A stretch of 64,000 nucleotides of DNA. It comes from Sabethes cyaneus (Eukaryota > Arthropoda > Insecta > Diptera > Culicidae). The notes beneath the pieces were generated by a model, which saw nothing but the letters and a program-made list of their open reading frames with translations, was not told where the DNA came from and ran no database searches. Each line of letters opens with the position of its first letter. Position 1 is the stretch's first letter. The DNA is taken from positions 195,299,939-195,363,938 of the forward strand of contig NC_071355.1 in the NCBI RefSeq assembly GCF_943734655.1, in the 5' to 3' direction. Below are positions 1-10,600 of the stretch, piece by piece. The position numbers and the translations under genes were made by a program.

Positions 1-1216
1 GTCATCGGAAGACGTTTGAATTGAGCCTGGAAAGTGTGTGTCTATCATGATACTAAGCAATTCCTGAGAATCGGTTGTAAACTGGCCATGTTTATTTTTT
101 AGGCTTCCAAGTCCATTAGTGTGATCTTTTGAAAGAGCTTTGTGAAGTCTTGCTACAACAGGCAAGCTGTCAACTTGCTCGCATGTATTCCTCCAATCCC
201 TTCTTTTAGATTTACGGATTTCTCGATTGTACTCTGTTAGACATTCTCTATAATTAGTCCAATCAGAAGTAGCCTTGGCTTTGTTGAAAAGTTTCCTAGT
301 CAATTTTCTAAGCTTTTCAAGTGTTCGATTCCACCATGACGCGTCTTTGCTTGAAGTTTTCCGCTTCAGTGGGCAGCTTTCCTCAAAAGCTGCCATGATA
401 TTAGTGGTAAATGTTGACGATACTGCTTCAAGTTGCTCGATGGAAGCTGTATTATCCATCGGTATGAAATCATCATTCAAAAGTTTGGAAAAGTAGGTAT
501 CCCAATTGGTTTTCCTGGGGTCTCTGAATTGCTCGATTAAAATATCTCCAGAATTGTAATTAAACATTATATGTTTATGATCAGATAACGATTGCTCATT
601 CGACACATGCCAATTTACAATCAAATCTGATAATTTAAAACTACAAAGTGTTAGATCAAGAACTTCCTGTCTAGTTGATGTAACAAATGTGGGATCATAT
701 GTTAATATTATGCGATAATAAATATTCAAACAAGCACTCACCTCTAAAATTAATGTTGCTGCTGCCCCAAGCTGTATGGTGGGCATTTGCATCACACCCA
801 ATAATGAGCTGTTTGTTCTTCGATTTGCAGTGTTGAACTAGCGCTGCAACTTCTGTTGGAGGTGTTTCACCGTTGTCTCCTGGGAAATAGGCCGAAGCTA
901 CGATGATATTCGTTTTCCCCCGGGTCGTTGGAACCTCCAATTGTATTGCTACAATATCTCTATTGATGAATTCTGTAACAGGAATAAATTTTATGTTTTC
1001 CCGTATTAGAATTGCTGCCCTTGGAGTAGTCTGCGTGCTGTCATAAAGAAGCTTACATGCTTGTGTAGAAATTCCTAGAATCCTATTCTTGTTGAACCAC
1101 GGCTCTTGAACTAGAGCCACGTCCAAATTTTCGTGAATGAACCTCCTGCATAGGACGCTGCTTGCTTCCTTGGCGTGGTGAAGGTTCACCTGGATGAATT
1201 TTATTTTATTCTGCAT
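1..1216 (-). pseudogene. non-LTR retrotransposon ORF2, AP-endonuclease part, runs off window
   Basis: The protein reads leftward from an ATG at 1216. It begins with a typical apurinic-endonuclease-like retrotransposon domain: QVNLHH near the start, LVQEPW about residue 36, and IIGCDANAHHTAWGS about residue 140. These are the Asn, Glu and Asp/His catalytic neighbourhoods of R1/LOA/I-type elements, which nick target DNA to prime reverse transcription. The first frame stops at 695. A frame change at about 696-700 restores an open frame (YDPTFVTSTRQEVLDLTLCS and onward) that continues to base 1, so the reverse transcriptase would lie outside the window. At least one frameshift makes this copy inactive. 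The clade (R1/LOA versus another RNase-H-bearing clade) is not certain. Confidence 0.85.
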
Positions 1217-1358
1217 CTTGACTGAATCCCTTCTTCAGGGGCGTTCTTTTATCTCTCTGATTGGAATGGCCTTTGTGTGGAGAAGTTTACTACAAAGTGA
1301 AAGTGTTTAAAGCTTTTAGTAATTATCCTCGCATAAATCAATACCAAACTACTACATA

Positions 1359-2068
1359 ATGGAAGGAAAGACCAGGATGTTTACCGAACGACGCAATGTC
1401 GTGATTGATGTCTTCAACGGCGACAAGGCAGAATTCTCGGCTTGGAAATTACGACTTATCAACCAGTTGACGCGACTGAATCTTCAGCATACGCTGGTAT
1501 CAACTCCAAAAGAGGAGTTCTACGCATTGCCATCGCCGAACGCTAGTGAAGCGGAAGAATCGGCCAGATCTACACGATACCACAGGCGCTGTGAAGAAGA
1601 CGATGCTGCGTTATATGAAATTTGTCTTTCGCTTTCTAGTGAGCCACTTCAGATTATTAAAGATTGCACATACGCTAAGGAATGTGTGGACTCCCTCATT
1701 GAAGAATACGAGCACCCTGTTCAATGGGCCATCATAGATCTCCGTAAACAACTATACTTCTTGCACCAACGGAAGTGGTCCTGCTTGAAGAAATTAATAT
1801 CTCAACACTCAAAGCTGTGCAGCGAACTAAGAAAGGCTGATCAACACCTGTCTCATACGGAGAACTAGCCGCCGTCCTAACGCTCCCGGAAGGAATAATA
1901 CTGCGTAAGCCGTTAGATTACTTACACCGTATGATACTCGATGAGAAAGTAGTGAAGCGCCCTTCGGAGAATTCCAAGGCTATGCCTGCAGAAAAGGTGA
2001 TTCGAGAAAAGCGTCGATGCTTGGAGTGCGATTTAGCGGAACATTCCCAAGTTAACTGTCCACAATAG
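1359..2068 (+). pseudogene. copia-like gag ORF with zinc knuckle, frameshifted
   Basis: The ORF opens with MEGKTRMF and runs 169 codons to 1868. It resembles the gag region of Ty1/copia elements (UBN2/DUF4219-like): an FNGDKAEFSAWKLRL motif near residue 18 and a helical middle. It stops early, but a second frame overlapping from about 1850 continues without a stop to 2066-2068. That frame ends in a CX2CX4HX4C zinc knuckle at 2018-2059 (CLECDLAEHSQVNC), which in gag proteins binds nucleic acid. So it is one gag-like gene broken by a frameshift near 1850. No protease, integrase, RT or LTR is seen nearby. Downstream lies a copy of the 3'UTR of the Iwr1-like gene, which is odd and may mean it was captured or co-duplicated. 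Confidence 0.7.
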
Positions 2069-2162
2069 AAGAGCAAACGCCGAGATCATAGTTCCAAGAA
2101 CGGACAGAACAACAAATTGAGGCGAGTTTTAACACAAATCAAGAAGACTCGGAACTCAGCAG

Positions 2163-2400
2163 TTCCACGATCGGTAAAACTGTTTGGCTAAAATTGTAAT
2201 CTTGTTTAGTTTTTAAGGTGCATAATTGAGAGTTGTATGTATTTCAAATAAAATAATTAAAAAGCGACATATGGTATTTCATTCACGATACGGTAGAAAG
2301 AAATGGAAAAATTGCCCTATTTGAATATTGGTATGTAAGGAAATTACGCATTGCCATAAATTTATAGAAAAGTGTTTTTTTATTTCCATACAATTGATAA
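2163..2400 (+). repeat. duplicate of the Iwr1-like gene's 3'UTR
   Basis: From GTTCCACGATC at 2163 the sequence closely matches 6196-6390, just after the stop codon of the Iwr1-like gene. Both carry GTGCATAATTGAGAGTTG and an AATAAA signal (2247-2252 here, 6282-6287 there). Similarity resumes after an extra block of roughly 60 bases here (about 2290-2350) and fades by about 2400. No part of the Iwr1 coding region is seen upstream; a gag-like ORF sits there instead. It is a partial segmental duplication or a captured 3' end. Confidence 0.75.
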
Positions 2401-2460
2401 AAATATTGTTATGCTCGGATAGTTTGTCCGTTTGTCAACAAAAATTGTCGTACCTCACAT

Positions 2461-2508
2461 TTGGTCGGTGTTAAATCAGACCAGACCAAATCGCAAAATT
2501 TAAAAAAA
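2461..2508. repeat. interspersed repeat, left half, interrupted by a Helentron-like insertion
   Basis: GGTCGGTGTTAAATCAGACC and the following bases to an A-run match 63720-63768. The right half of the same repeat (TTACTTTAATCAGATTAC, then TTGCAAACAG) reappears at 4082-4170. At 63.7 kb the two halves are contiguous, so the sequence between 2509 and 4081 was inserted into a pre-existing repeat. The family itself is not recognised. Confidence 0.65.
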
Positions 2509-2742
2509 TCAGAGGGGTTGTGTATAAAACACGCATATTCAACGTAGGACTACGCAAAGTTAATGTAAAGGTGCGTTTAGAATGGGCAATTTTGGCTACG
2601 TTGGGAATGCGACAAATCTTCCGACAAAAAAAATCGTGTAAATTATAAGCAATCTGGCACATGCTAAACCGTTATTTAGAGCAACGTGGGGTCGAATTCA
2701 GACATCATGATAATGCTGATAATTTAGGGTTCCTCTTTGAAT

Positions 2743-2808
2743 TAAAGTAAAGTAAAGTAAAGTAAAGTAAAGTAAAGTAAAGTAAAGTAAAGTAAAGTAA
2801 AGTAAAGT
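2743..2808. repeat. (TAAAG)n microsatellite
   Basis: Thirteen near-perfect tandem copies of the pentamer TAAAG, inside the Helentron-like element. Confidence 0.97.
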
Positions 2809-3059
2809 GTGAATTAAAGTAATGTATGGTATAATCATAAACATTCTTTTTCTTACATCTTATTTCCAGTGGCAACATTATCGAGTTGATGTCGCTTGTC
2901 CGAATATTTCAACTGGATTATTTAAAGGGTTCAAGGGAAGAAATCACATTGTCTCTGGTTAAGATAGTGGTGAATTAACACTACAGAGTAACAATTATTA
3001 AAAAAATTGATTTGGCTAATCAGAAACTTACTAGCAGTTAAAAGCTCCTGGCACTAATG

Positions 3060-3643
3060 TCGATATGGAAATAACTTCATTACATGTTTCGCTGAGCGCA
3101 AGGATATCTACCTGTCTGAGAATAGCATCGGTTGAAATATCTGCTGAATGTGCGTGTGTTTAGACTCTGTACATTCAGGCTCAGCAGTACAGCAAAATGG
3201 CTTACGTTAGATATAAATTCTAGAAGTTCAGTACCTAAAGTAACCAATTTGTGGTTTTCCACGCGCCTAAGTTCCGTCCGTAATTCCTGGATTCTCGGTG
3301 ATGCAGTTCCCTTGGCATGGTAAAACTTAAATATGCCTCTGTTATTCGTCAAGTACAATCCTTCAATCGATGTAACTCTTGACATTACCACGTACACCAA
3401 CTGCTGTTCCTGTCCCTTGCCATACTCGTACGCGATTTCAGCAAATGTGCCGCCTGGACTCTTGTGTACAGTAAGAGCATTCGCACCTACTAAAGGAAAT
3501 TGTATACGTTTGCACTTAATGCTACTACTTAGCTTAATATTTGCAGATCGCTTTTCAATAGGTGTCCAATCGGGCTGAAGAACGTCATGTTTAGATTTGA
3601 CCCGCAAGACTTTTCCAATGGTGTCGTTTTCAAATTTGAGCAA
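3060..3643 (-). pseudogene. PIF1-like helicase C-terminus fused to AP-endonuclease start (Helitron remnant)
   Basis: The 187-codon open frame (3080-3643) contains FPLVGANALTVHKSPGGTF and QLVYVVMSRVTSIEGLYLTN. These are the last helicase motifs of PIF1-family proteins as found in Helitron Rep-helicase proteins, which unwind DNA during rolling-circle transposition. The frame then runs into LNVQSLNTR, an AP-endonuclease opening. After a frame change near 3110-3130 it continues as QVDILALSETCNEV to about 3060; LSET carries the usual catalytic Glu. A helicase followed directly by an endonuclease is typical of Helentrons. The N-terminal Rep and most helicase motifs are absent. Confidence 0.8.
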
Positions 3644-4450
3644 TGATAATAAAGCACAAATTGCGAATATTTTACATATTAATATTTTTAACCTACATTA
3701 TTTTTTATAATATTTTATCCGGCAAGTTGAAAGCATGGAATGGTATATCCATAAACAAGCCGAAAATGTTTGATGACTGAATCCGTACCCTACATTTTAC
3801 ATCTTTTCGGTTTCTATAGGACTCACCTGTTACGTTAGGCGATACGCTGGCCTCTACGTGTACCGGGGCGGTCACCTCACGCAACGCTTCAACGTTGGAG
3901 GGACTAGCTATTTCGTGCGATGCACCATCTAACGATGTATTGCCCACTTCAGAATACATTGAATCACTACGAATTCCTTAATTCAGAATTGGCTGAGCTA
4001 TAAGCGTTGAAAATCTATCACTTTGTCGTGTCGCGGTCATTTCTGCTTCTCCAACGTGCCACCCTATTAAAGTAAGACGTCAAAAATGCGTTAATGACAA
4101 CAAACGATCAAGGATTACCAAAGTTTCATTTTACTTTAATCAGATTACATAAATATTGCAAACAGCTAGAGTTATGAGATGACTTCGAACGATTGATAGC
4201 TATAAACCATAGAGAGCAGCAAACTTTGAACACGTTTTTCTCGAAATCAGAGTTTTGTTGCGTGATTCGGTCTGACTTATCGCCGACCATTTAGCCTTAA
4301 CATCAGCACCATCTATGATAGACATTCCCAAATATCAAATAGCAACACGAGTATCCCTCGAAGTAGGAAGTATTTTTCATGGGGACTTCCCTTTGTTTCG
4401 TCAATAGGTGCCACTTTGACCAAAACGGAGACATTCCCTACTAAGCCCAA

Positions 4451-4677
4451 TTTGAAATGACGGTTTAATCGGTACGAAGAATGGAAAACAAGTGTTATGT
4501 CTGTTTGTCTGTGGCACTAGTGTTCAGGTAAAATGTGTGGTACGATAATTTTTGTTGATTTTTCTTTCAAGTGTTATTTCTGTTTTCCTGTGGTTAAAGC
4601 ATGATTAAAGTATTTGAAATGACGGTTTACTCGGTACGAAAAATGGAAAATGAGTGTTATGGTTGCTTGTCTGTGCT
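4451..4677. repeat. direct duplication of about 60 bp
   Basis: TTTGAAATGACGGTTTA plus the following 45 bases at 4451-4515 recur at 4613-4677 with a few substitutions, a spacing of about 162 bases. No coding content is seen. The stretch 4200-4900 otherwise holds nothing recognisable. Confidence 0.7.
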
Positions 4678-4966
4678 TTAACCATAAATATTATCACCAA
4701 TCCAATCTAGAACCATTTGTGAGTTGTAAACATGAAATCACCATATCACCATCACAATTTTTTTGATTTTTTAATAAACTTTACAATTTGTACAATTTGT
4801 CACACGTTGTACAGGTAACAAAAATTAGCTTTGTACAAATATCTTCGCCAAGGGCTAGGTAGTACTTCTATCTAGGTCACGCACTAGGTACACGGAGTTA
4901 ATACCTAGGAGGTTAGCATATAATGAAAAAATTAATTTTTCCCAGGTAAATGAAATGGGAAATGTG

Positions 4967-4999
4967 TATAAAAGCTCCGACAGTATTAAAGTACAGTCA
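4967..4999 (+). promoter_or_regulatory. candidate TATA + initiator promoter of the Iwr1-like gene
   Basis: TATAAAAG at 4967-4974 is followed about 27 bases later by ACAGTC (4993-4998), close to the arthropod initiator TCAGT. It is on the coding strand about 170 bases before the ATG at 5164, giving a plausible short 5'UTR. A leftover retroelement promoter is an alternative. Confidence 0.5.
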
Positions 5000-5163
5000 T
5001 TAATCTTTCGAATTGAGAGTTGACCGTTTATCCGGATACCCTATATTATCGTACCCGACAGTTCTTCAGAATTAAACAACTTTAGCGTTCGAAGTGTGAA
5101 TCGAAAGCTTGAAGTAGACAATTTCAGTTACGGTTACTATACTATACAGTGCTTGGATAAAAA

Positions 5164-6183
5164 ATGGCAGCAGTTATTCGCCTCAAGCGACGTGCGGACG
5201 AAGCTCCACTAGATGCATTTGTGCTGAACTGTAAAAGACGGCGAACGGAACACGGTAATGGTTTGTTAAATTCTGCCGCAACTGGTGAAACATCGACGGT
5301 TCTTAAGATCGCCGCAACGTTTGCCAGAGCAGACAATATTTCATCGCACCTGCAGCAACGCCTAACGAAAAGTGAAGCCAAAGAAGTCATATCCCGAGTT
5401 CATCACCCTACAATCGTGTCACAAAACCGGGCGGCTGCTCGTCGAAACTCACGAAACAACCGTTTCCGGATAGTCAATTGTACCCGCTCTCTCCATGAAG
5501 CTGACGGTGGCGAAGGAACTACAATCGTCGATGTCGAAAGGGATTCCGTTGGTTCTCAATCTGCAGTAGCCAGAACAGGGGCTTCTCGGGATGAACCGAA
5601 TTACGTGTATGATTTGTACGTTGCGGACGAGAATAAGCAGCAGACGCGCATTACCTACATTCCGGAAAACTTGGACGACATCAGTGTTGCTATTTACGAC
5701 GATCCGCTTTATTCGAGTTACCGCGACGGATCAGGCCATGGTGGTTTTACGCACGATGAAGACTCGGACGATTCCAACGATGAAGACAACTGGCGTAATG
5801 ATTACCCGGAGGATGATGACGATTTTTTCGGTGAAGCAAACAGTGATGGCGAAAAGGATATACGACGAACTGTAAAAGACTTCGATTTCGAGGGAGATCG
5901 AGAATTATCACCAGACGAAGATGACTACACTGGCCATGGAAATAGCAGTGGGTTTGCCTATCCAGCGAATGATGATGCTGAGAATGACGAATATTGTGAA
6001 GAGGATAATGCTGGTTTAAATCAAGACAATGTGTGGACGGCTTATGCTAAATATAAGGCACGCGTTATGAAGAAAATGGACCAAAACGATTCCGATCAGT
6101 ACGACTCCGAGAATGACTATAGCGATGGTCGATCATCAGCCGGCGATAGCAGCCTTAGTGAGAATTTTGATCTTTATGATTAA
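5164..6183 (+). CDS. Iwr1/SLC7A6OS-type RNA polymerase II nuclear-import protein
   Basis: A single-exon ORF of 339 residues. The N-terminus RLKRRADEAPLDAFVLNCKR (6-25) is the basic, NLS-like opening typical of SLC7A6OS/Iwr1 proteins. YVYDLY (147-152) and an acidic block ending in DEDNWRNDYPEDDDD (206-220) are the family's hallmark; the tail is acidic and Ser-rich. Known family role: Iwr1 binds assembled RNA polymerase II in the cytoplasm and guides it through importin into the nucleus. Length is close to the family's usual 300-350. The ATG sits in AAAAATGG and is the first in frame. A TATA/initiator pair lies upstream and AATAAA at 6282. Absence of introns allows a retrocopy, but the frame is intact. 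Confidence 0.82.
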   Translation: MAAVIRLKRRADEAPLDAFVLNCKRRRTEHGNGLLNSAATGETSTVLKIAATFARADNISSHLQQRLTKSEAKEVISRVHHPTIVSQNRAAARRNSRNNRFRIVNCTRSLHEADGGEGTTIVDVERDSVGSQSAVARTGASRDEPNYVYDLYVADENKQQTRITYIPENLDDISVAIYDDPLYSSYRDGSGHGGFTHDEDSDDSNDEDNWRNDYPEDDDDFFGEANSDGEKDIRRTVKDFDFEGDRELSPDEDDYTGHGNSSGFAYPANDDAENDEYCEEDNAGLNQDNVWTAYAKYKARVMKKMDQNDSDQYDSENDYSDGRSSAGDSSLSENFDLYD

Positions 6184-6281
6184 TTTTCTGAAGAGCGTTC
6201 CACGATCAGTAAAATTATTTGGTTGAATTTGTAATCTAGTTTAGTTTTTAAGGTGCATAATTGAGAGTTGTATGTAATTCA

Positions 6282-6287
6282 AATAAA
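6282..6287 (+). promoter_or_regulatory. poly(A) signal of the Iwr1-like gene
   Basis: AATAAA about 100 bases after the stop codon. The surrounding 3'UTR (6190-6390) is duplicated at 2163-2400. Confidence 0.7.
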
Positions 6288-6406
6288 ATAATTAAAAAGT
6301 GATATAAGTTATTTTATTCACTGTACATAAATTTATTATAAATTTACATAAAAGTATTTTTTTGGTTTTATACATTTGATTAAAAATTTGAGTTTGGGCA
6401 TTTTAA

Positions 6407-7500
6407 CCCATTTCCTCCCATTCGTTTCTAGAGAAGGCCCGGTTGAAGATATCAACTTGGACCCTGAGAAACAAAGAAAGATTGGAACAAAATCTAATCG
6501 ACCTGTTTTTGCTCAAAGGTCAGATGTTACATGTAACATTATTACAGCTGTGATAAAACAACAGGTTTTGCTATTTTTCAGACAGTTAAGGAAAAATGCT
6601 CATAAAACTCGATTTTACCTCTATTAACGCCTGACCTATCAATCAGTGTTAGTAAGAATCGGTTGCTTGCCAATAAAAACTTTGTTTCATAATTTTGATT
6701 ATTTTTGTAATTTTCAGATAGGTTTGAAGCTTTGCGTTGCGAAAACGCAACGCTAGGAAGTAACGATATTCAAAATTTGCAACGGGAATGTTTGTTTTCG
6801 TTCGTTCGCTGCGGTGTTTCATTTAATGTCATTGCGTTTTAGTAAACAAATGAATGTAAATCTCTTATCTTTCGCTTATTTAAAATATCCCGGAAACATT
6901 ATAAAAGTTAACATAACATAGAATTCGAAGCTTCAAACACTGATAGCAGATGGAGAAGCCGTGATAAGAGCGTAATAAAATTGTTAAAGTACCTTTGCCT
7001 CCGGAATATCTGGAGGAATTGAGTGATGGCAACGACAGTTCCATGGACCCAAATTTAATGTTACAACCTTTCCGGAACGTGTTGGTAGACATTTAATCAT
7101 CTGTGATGACATGTATTTAGCATTCAAACTGCATTGCATACTATGCGTCTAGTGCAAAGCTGGTCTCCAACCCAAATGTTTCGATATCTATCATAAAACA
7201 TAATATGTAATACTCTAAGTCGTTCATTTAATCTTTATTAATACTCAAAATCACAAAAAAAATCTCAAATTTGATTTAACGGTAAAAAAGTATGAAGCAT
7301 TTATATGCATAATAATCAAGGTATGCAAAAACGGTATACCCTTAATGCCCAGCGTTGCGTTTTCGCAACGTAGCGTTGCGGGACACAGGGTCAAAATTAA
7401 AAATACATGTCAGCGGTTTTTTCTTAGTTGACCTAAAAGAGAATTTTCCTGAAAGTTTCAAATTTCTATCCCTGCTGGGAAAAGTGTGGGGCTTAATGGG
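6407..7500 (+). mobile_element. piggyBac-type element, internally deleted
   Basis: CCCATT...AATGGG ends are flanked on both sides by TTAA (6403-6406 and 7501-7504), the duplication specific to piggyBac transposons. Subterminal hairpins built on GCGTTGCGAAAACGCAACGC occur near 6731-6752, with a related inverted form at about 7349-7380. Two transposase scraps are readable on +: an acidic stretch PPEYLEELSDGNDSSMDPN near 7000-7060, and at 7132-7203 a Cys-rich tail (CKAGLQPKCFDIYH, with one in-frame stop) like the C-terminal zinc-binding domain of piggyBac transposases. The DDD catalytic core is absent, so this is a non-autonomous remnant. Confidence 0.8.
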
Positions 7501-7504
7501 TTAA

Positions 7505-8690
7505 GTAGCTTTAACCAAGTTTTAGTTAAATTCAACCTATTTACAAGTAAAGTCGTTTAAGATTGTTGTATGTTGTGTGGCTCATGTCTTATACTGTGGT
7601 AACTGTGACGGTGACATCAAATGTACAGTTTATTATCAATAATGTAACCATCAATTATAGCCAATTTACTTGACGTATTAAAAATCGCTATTAAAGACCT
7701 ATCAAAGCCAATTTAATAGCACGCTCAAATCAATAATCTGCATCATTAATACAAATTGACTGTTCTTTTCTCGTTAAGCAGAATAAGTTATGGAGAATTA
7801 TGCTCAAAAATGGTTTTTCAACTCAGCTGAATGAGCTACTTTGGCAACCCTTAATGGTTCCACATTATGCGTCATGTTAGCAGTCGAGATATAGAACTCG
7901 TTTCTGGCGTTAGATGGTCTGAAGCAAGGTCACGAGCTCCCGAAATTACTATTCAATATATGTAGGTTTGGAAGGTAATGTGCCAACTGCGAAGACAGGT
8001 GTTCATAGATACTTCTAAATTTTGTAATCGACAATGTTACGACATCGGTATTTTCCACGTGGACTGGACAGCTGTGAGCTTCGTAAATCGTGAGATTTGT
8101 CAAGTGTTCTAGAAAGCTGATATTGTGTAATTTGCGTAGCACGACAGAATAAATTGAACTGGACATGAAGCGGGTATGACGAGTGACCAACTAAAATGAT
8201 GTATGGCTACAAAAAGGCCAAAATTTAATAAAACGTGACTTAGAGAATAGAGGTTCGTGGTCCAACTCAACTTGGAAAATAGTAATTGTAGAGAAACACT
8301 GCTTGTGTAAATTCCATTCAAAATCGTTTCAAAATCTGTAAATTTAACAAGCATTTAATGATTGGACATATTAACTCTTCGATGGCCAAGAGAAATACTT
8401 CAATCTTATTGTATAATCATACAAAAACGATACGATACGAAATAAACTAACATGAAGGATTTTTCTTGTTTTTTTCTTTATTGCATTTCAGCATTGAAAT
8501 GGTCAAAACACATTTCTGAATGTGTCTGAAGCTCAGAACGACACTCAAATTTGTCTTCAAGTACTACTCAAATCAATGCATGTGCCCAATGTTTCAACAA
8601 GACAGAAAACACCGGCTGAATGAGCCATTACAGTCAACGACAAGTAATAATTAAATCCATCAAGCGGTGACAGCTGGAATCGACGATAGA
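7505..8690. other. AT-rich spacer, no gene recognised
   Basis: Short ORFs here show no protein features. No end structure or clear repeat was recognised. Confidence 0.5.
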
Positions 8691-10600
8691 TTTTTTTTTT
8701 GTCATCGGCTCACCGTTGTCACTTGGAATTAAGTCGAATTATAATCCACTCAATTTGAGCGTAAGGTACACAGATTAAACGGGTCCCGATGTCGCGAAAG
8801 CCCCCGGTTCCAGCGCACCAGCAAGCCAGCCAGCCAGCGGCAGCATCATCCGAGCTTGACTCGACAATCGGAGCGATCCGGCGGCGGACCGCGATGATGT
8901 GACAAGTAACCCAGAAGTATTTAAGAAACGATAAAGCTGACGGTTGTGGGGAAAGACAAACGACACCAGCCAGCAGCGTGCAGCGCAGCGAAGCAAGAGT
9001 ATAGTAAGAAAGAGTGAAAGATCGGATGGTGAATAAAGCAAATTCTCGTCCAAATCCATGCCACGGACCGGACGGCACGGTTCACAAGGAGCGATGAAGT
9101 TCACCGTCGAACCGCACGTCGTCGTCGTCGTCGCGTCGCAGAATAGGGAGCCAATCTTGGCGGTGCGGCTTATCAAGGAATGAAAATGTCAAACATAAAT
9201 ATTTAAATGTGCCGCCGCGGCAACGGAACCAGTGTTCATGACATATTTTAGTATAAATAATAGATTACCGATTCTTGGATCTAGATAGCGACCGTAAGCC
9301 GTTTCGGGGGCTTTCGCGATCTGGAGCTATGAATAATTAAATTATTATTATCGTTTTGAATTTGGAAACGGCGATATCGGAGTGGGAAGAGACCGATGTA
9401 AGACCGGTTGATGGGCGGATGATGGATTGGAGATTGCTTGAAATGGATTATAGGTGACAAATAACAGTCAGCGGCGAAGTCCGGCCTGAAGATGGATGAT
9501 TTGACATGGAAACCAGCTTACCATTGTTTGTGTTTATTTTTCACAGCGGCATAGATTATACTTTCTAATTATGCACATAATACAGAAAATGGCTCTATTC
9601 TCAAAAATAACCCAATAACCCTTATTTACAATCTTTTAATATAAAATTACGATGTTTTCGATTGACGATTGATAATGAAATCAAATTTTAATCTAACACA
9701 ATTAGCTTTTAGCTTTTCTACCAGTATCTTCTCAACAAATAAAAATCACCCCCAAGCTCTAACCATAACCGTGCGAATTGATAAATTTTCTCTACCATCG
9801 GACAGTTTGCTAATGGCACTTGGCTGCCAGCTGCTCGATTACGCCATTTCATACCTATGTTGGCGTTGCTGGTGAAAATCCGCTGGCCGCGCTGAGGCAA
9901 AACGGTAGCGCGGCTCGTTGTTGTTGTTGTTGTTGTTGGCACTACCGTGCCATGACTCTAAGCGTCTCAGCAACAACAGCAATGAAGCCATTTGCGGTGA
10001 AATATTTTGAAACTTCAAATCATTGTTTTAATCGACTAAATGAGCTGTTCTTCGGAGGGGGTGCAAACAACAAAAGAACCGGTAAAAATGTCTATTTTTG
10101 CACTGAACCAGAAACACCGAGAGGGGAATTCGAAATGAACTCATTCCATTCCCGGACCGCCGCGCCGGACTGTATACTAATAATCTAATTAATAAAGAAT
10201 GAATTTTATTATCTGCTGCTTTTGAAATGTCTCAGCCAGTGGCCGCCCCATACATAGCAAGCGATTTCGATAGGGAACCGTTGAAAGACCCACCAACCAC
10301 TTGCTGAGGTGGGAGGGTAATCTTCGGTGTTGAAAGTTGTTGAAAGGGATCCCCAGCCAGTGCCCGGTGGCAAAACTTCTTTGTAGAATAATTTGGACTG
10401 TCTTAGAAAAGTTGTGTTTGATTCAACAACCTGCACCGTTCGGAACGACCTGCACAACCCTAGGCGGATCGGCAAAGTTGCTAGTGATGGCTAGCCTTGC
10501 CGGACTGCGAAACCGTGTACCCCGGTGCCAGTGGTGTGCTAAACGGTGCGGCACGGCGGGTGGTGGGTGATGTAATGGCGGTGCGATTGAATTAAATTAT
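8691..10600. other. GC-richer unique-looking block, possible cis-regulatory DNA
   Basis: CpG-containing, non-repetitive sequence with homopolymeric triplet runs (GTC near 9118-9135, GTT at about 9918-9938). Overlapping ORFs on both strands have biased low-complexity translations and no domain. It contrasts with the AT-rich transposon-filled flanks, as enhancer or exon-poor host DNA often does. This is an inference only. Confidence 0.35.

Larger units (their letters stand above)
2509..4081 (-). mobile_element. Helentron-like element carrying helicase/endonuclease remnant
   Basis: The left end TCAGAGGGGTTGTGTATAAA followed by the near-palindrome at 2541-2556 matches the left end of the element at 56738. 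The right end, TAAGACGTC before an A-run, is a shortened version of that element's right end. The insertion splits a repeat seen intact at 63.7 kb. Inside, on the - strand, is a PIF1-type helicase C-terminus followed by an AP-endonuclease start (3060-3643), the domain order described for Helentrons (Helitron2). Coding orientation makes the right edge the 5' end. A TAAAG microsatellite and an unexplained ORF (3705-3959) also lie inside. Much of the Rep/helicase gene is missing, so the copy is dead. Confidence 0.65.

Noticed and set aside
3705..3959. 84-codon ORF as part of the Helentron protein
   Set aside because: Same strand as the helicase remnant and upstream of it, but no Rep or helicase motif is visible.
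8719..9176. Two overlapping - strand ORFs in a GC-richer block
   Set aside because: Biased, low-complexity translations with no motif; the overlap in different frames points to chance in CpG-rich DNA.
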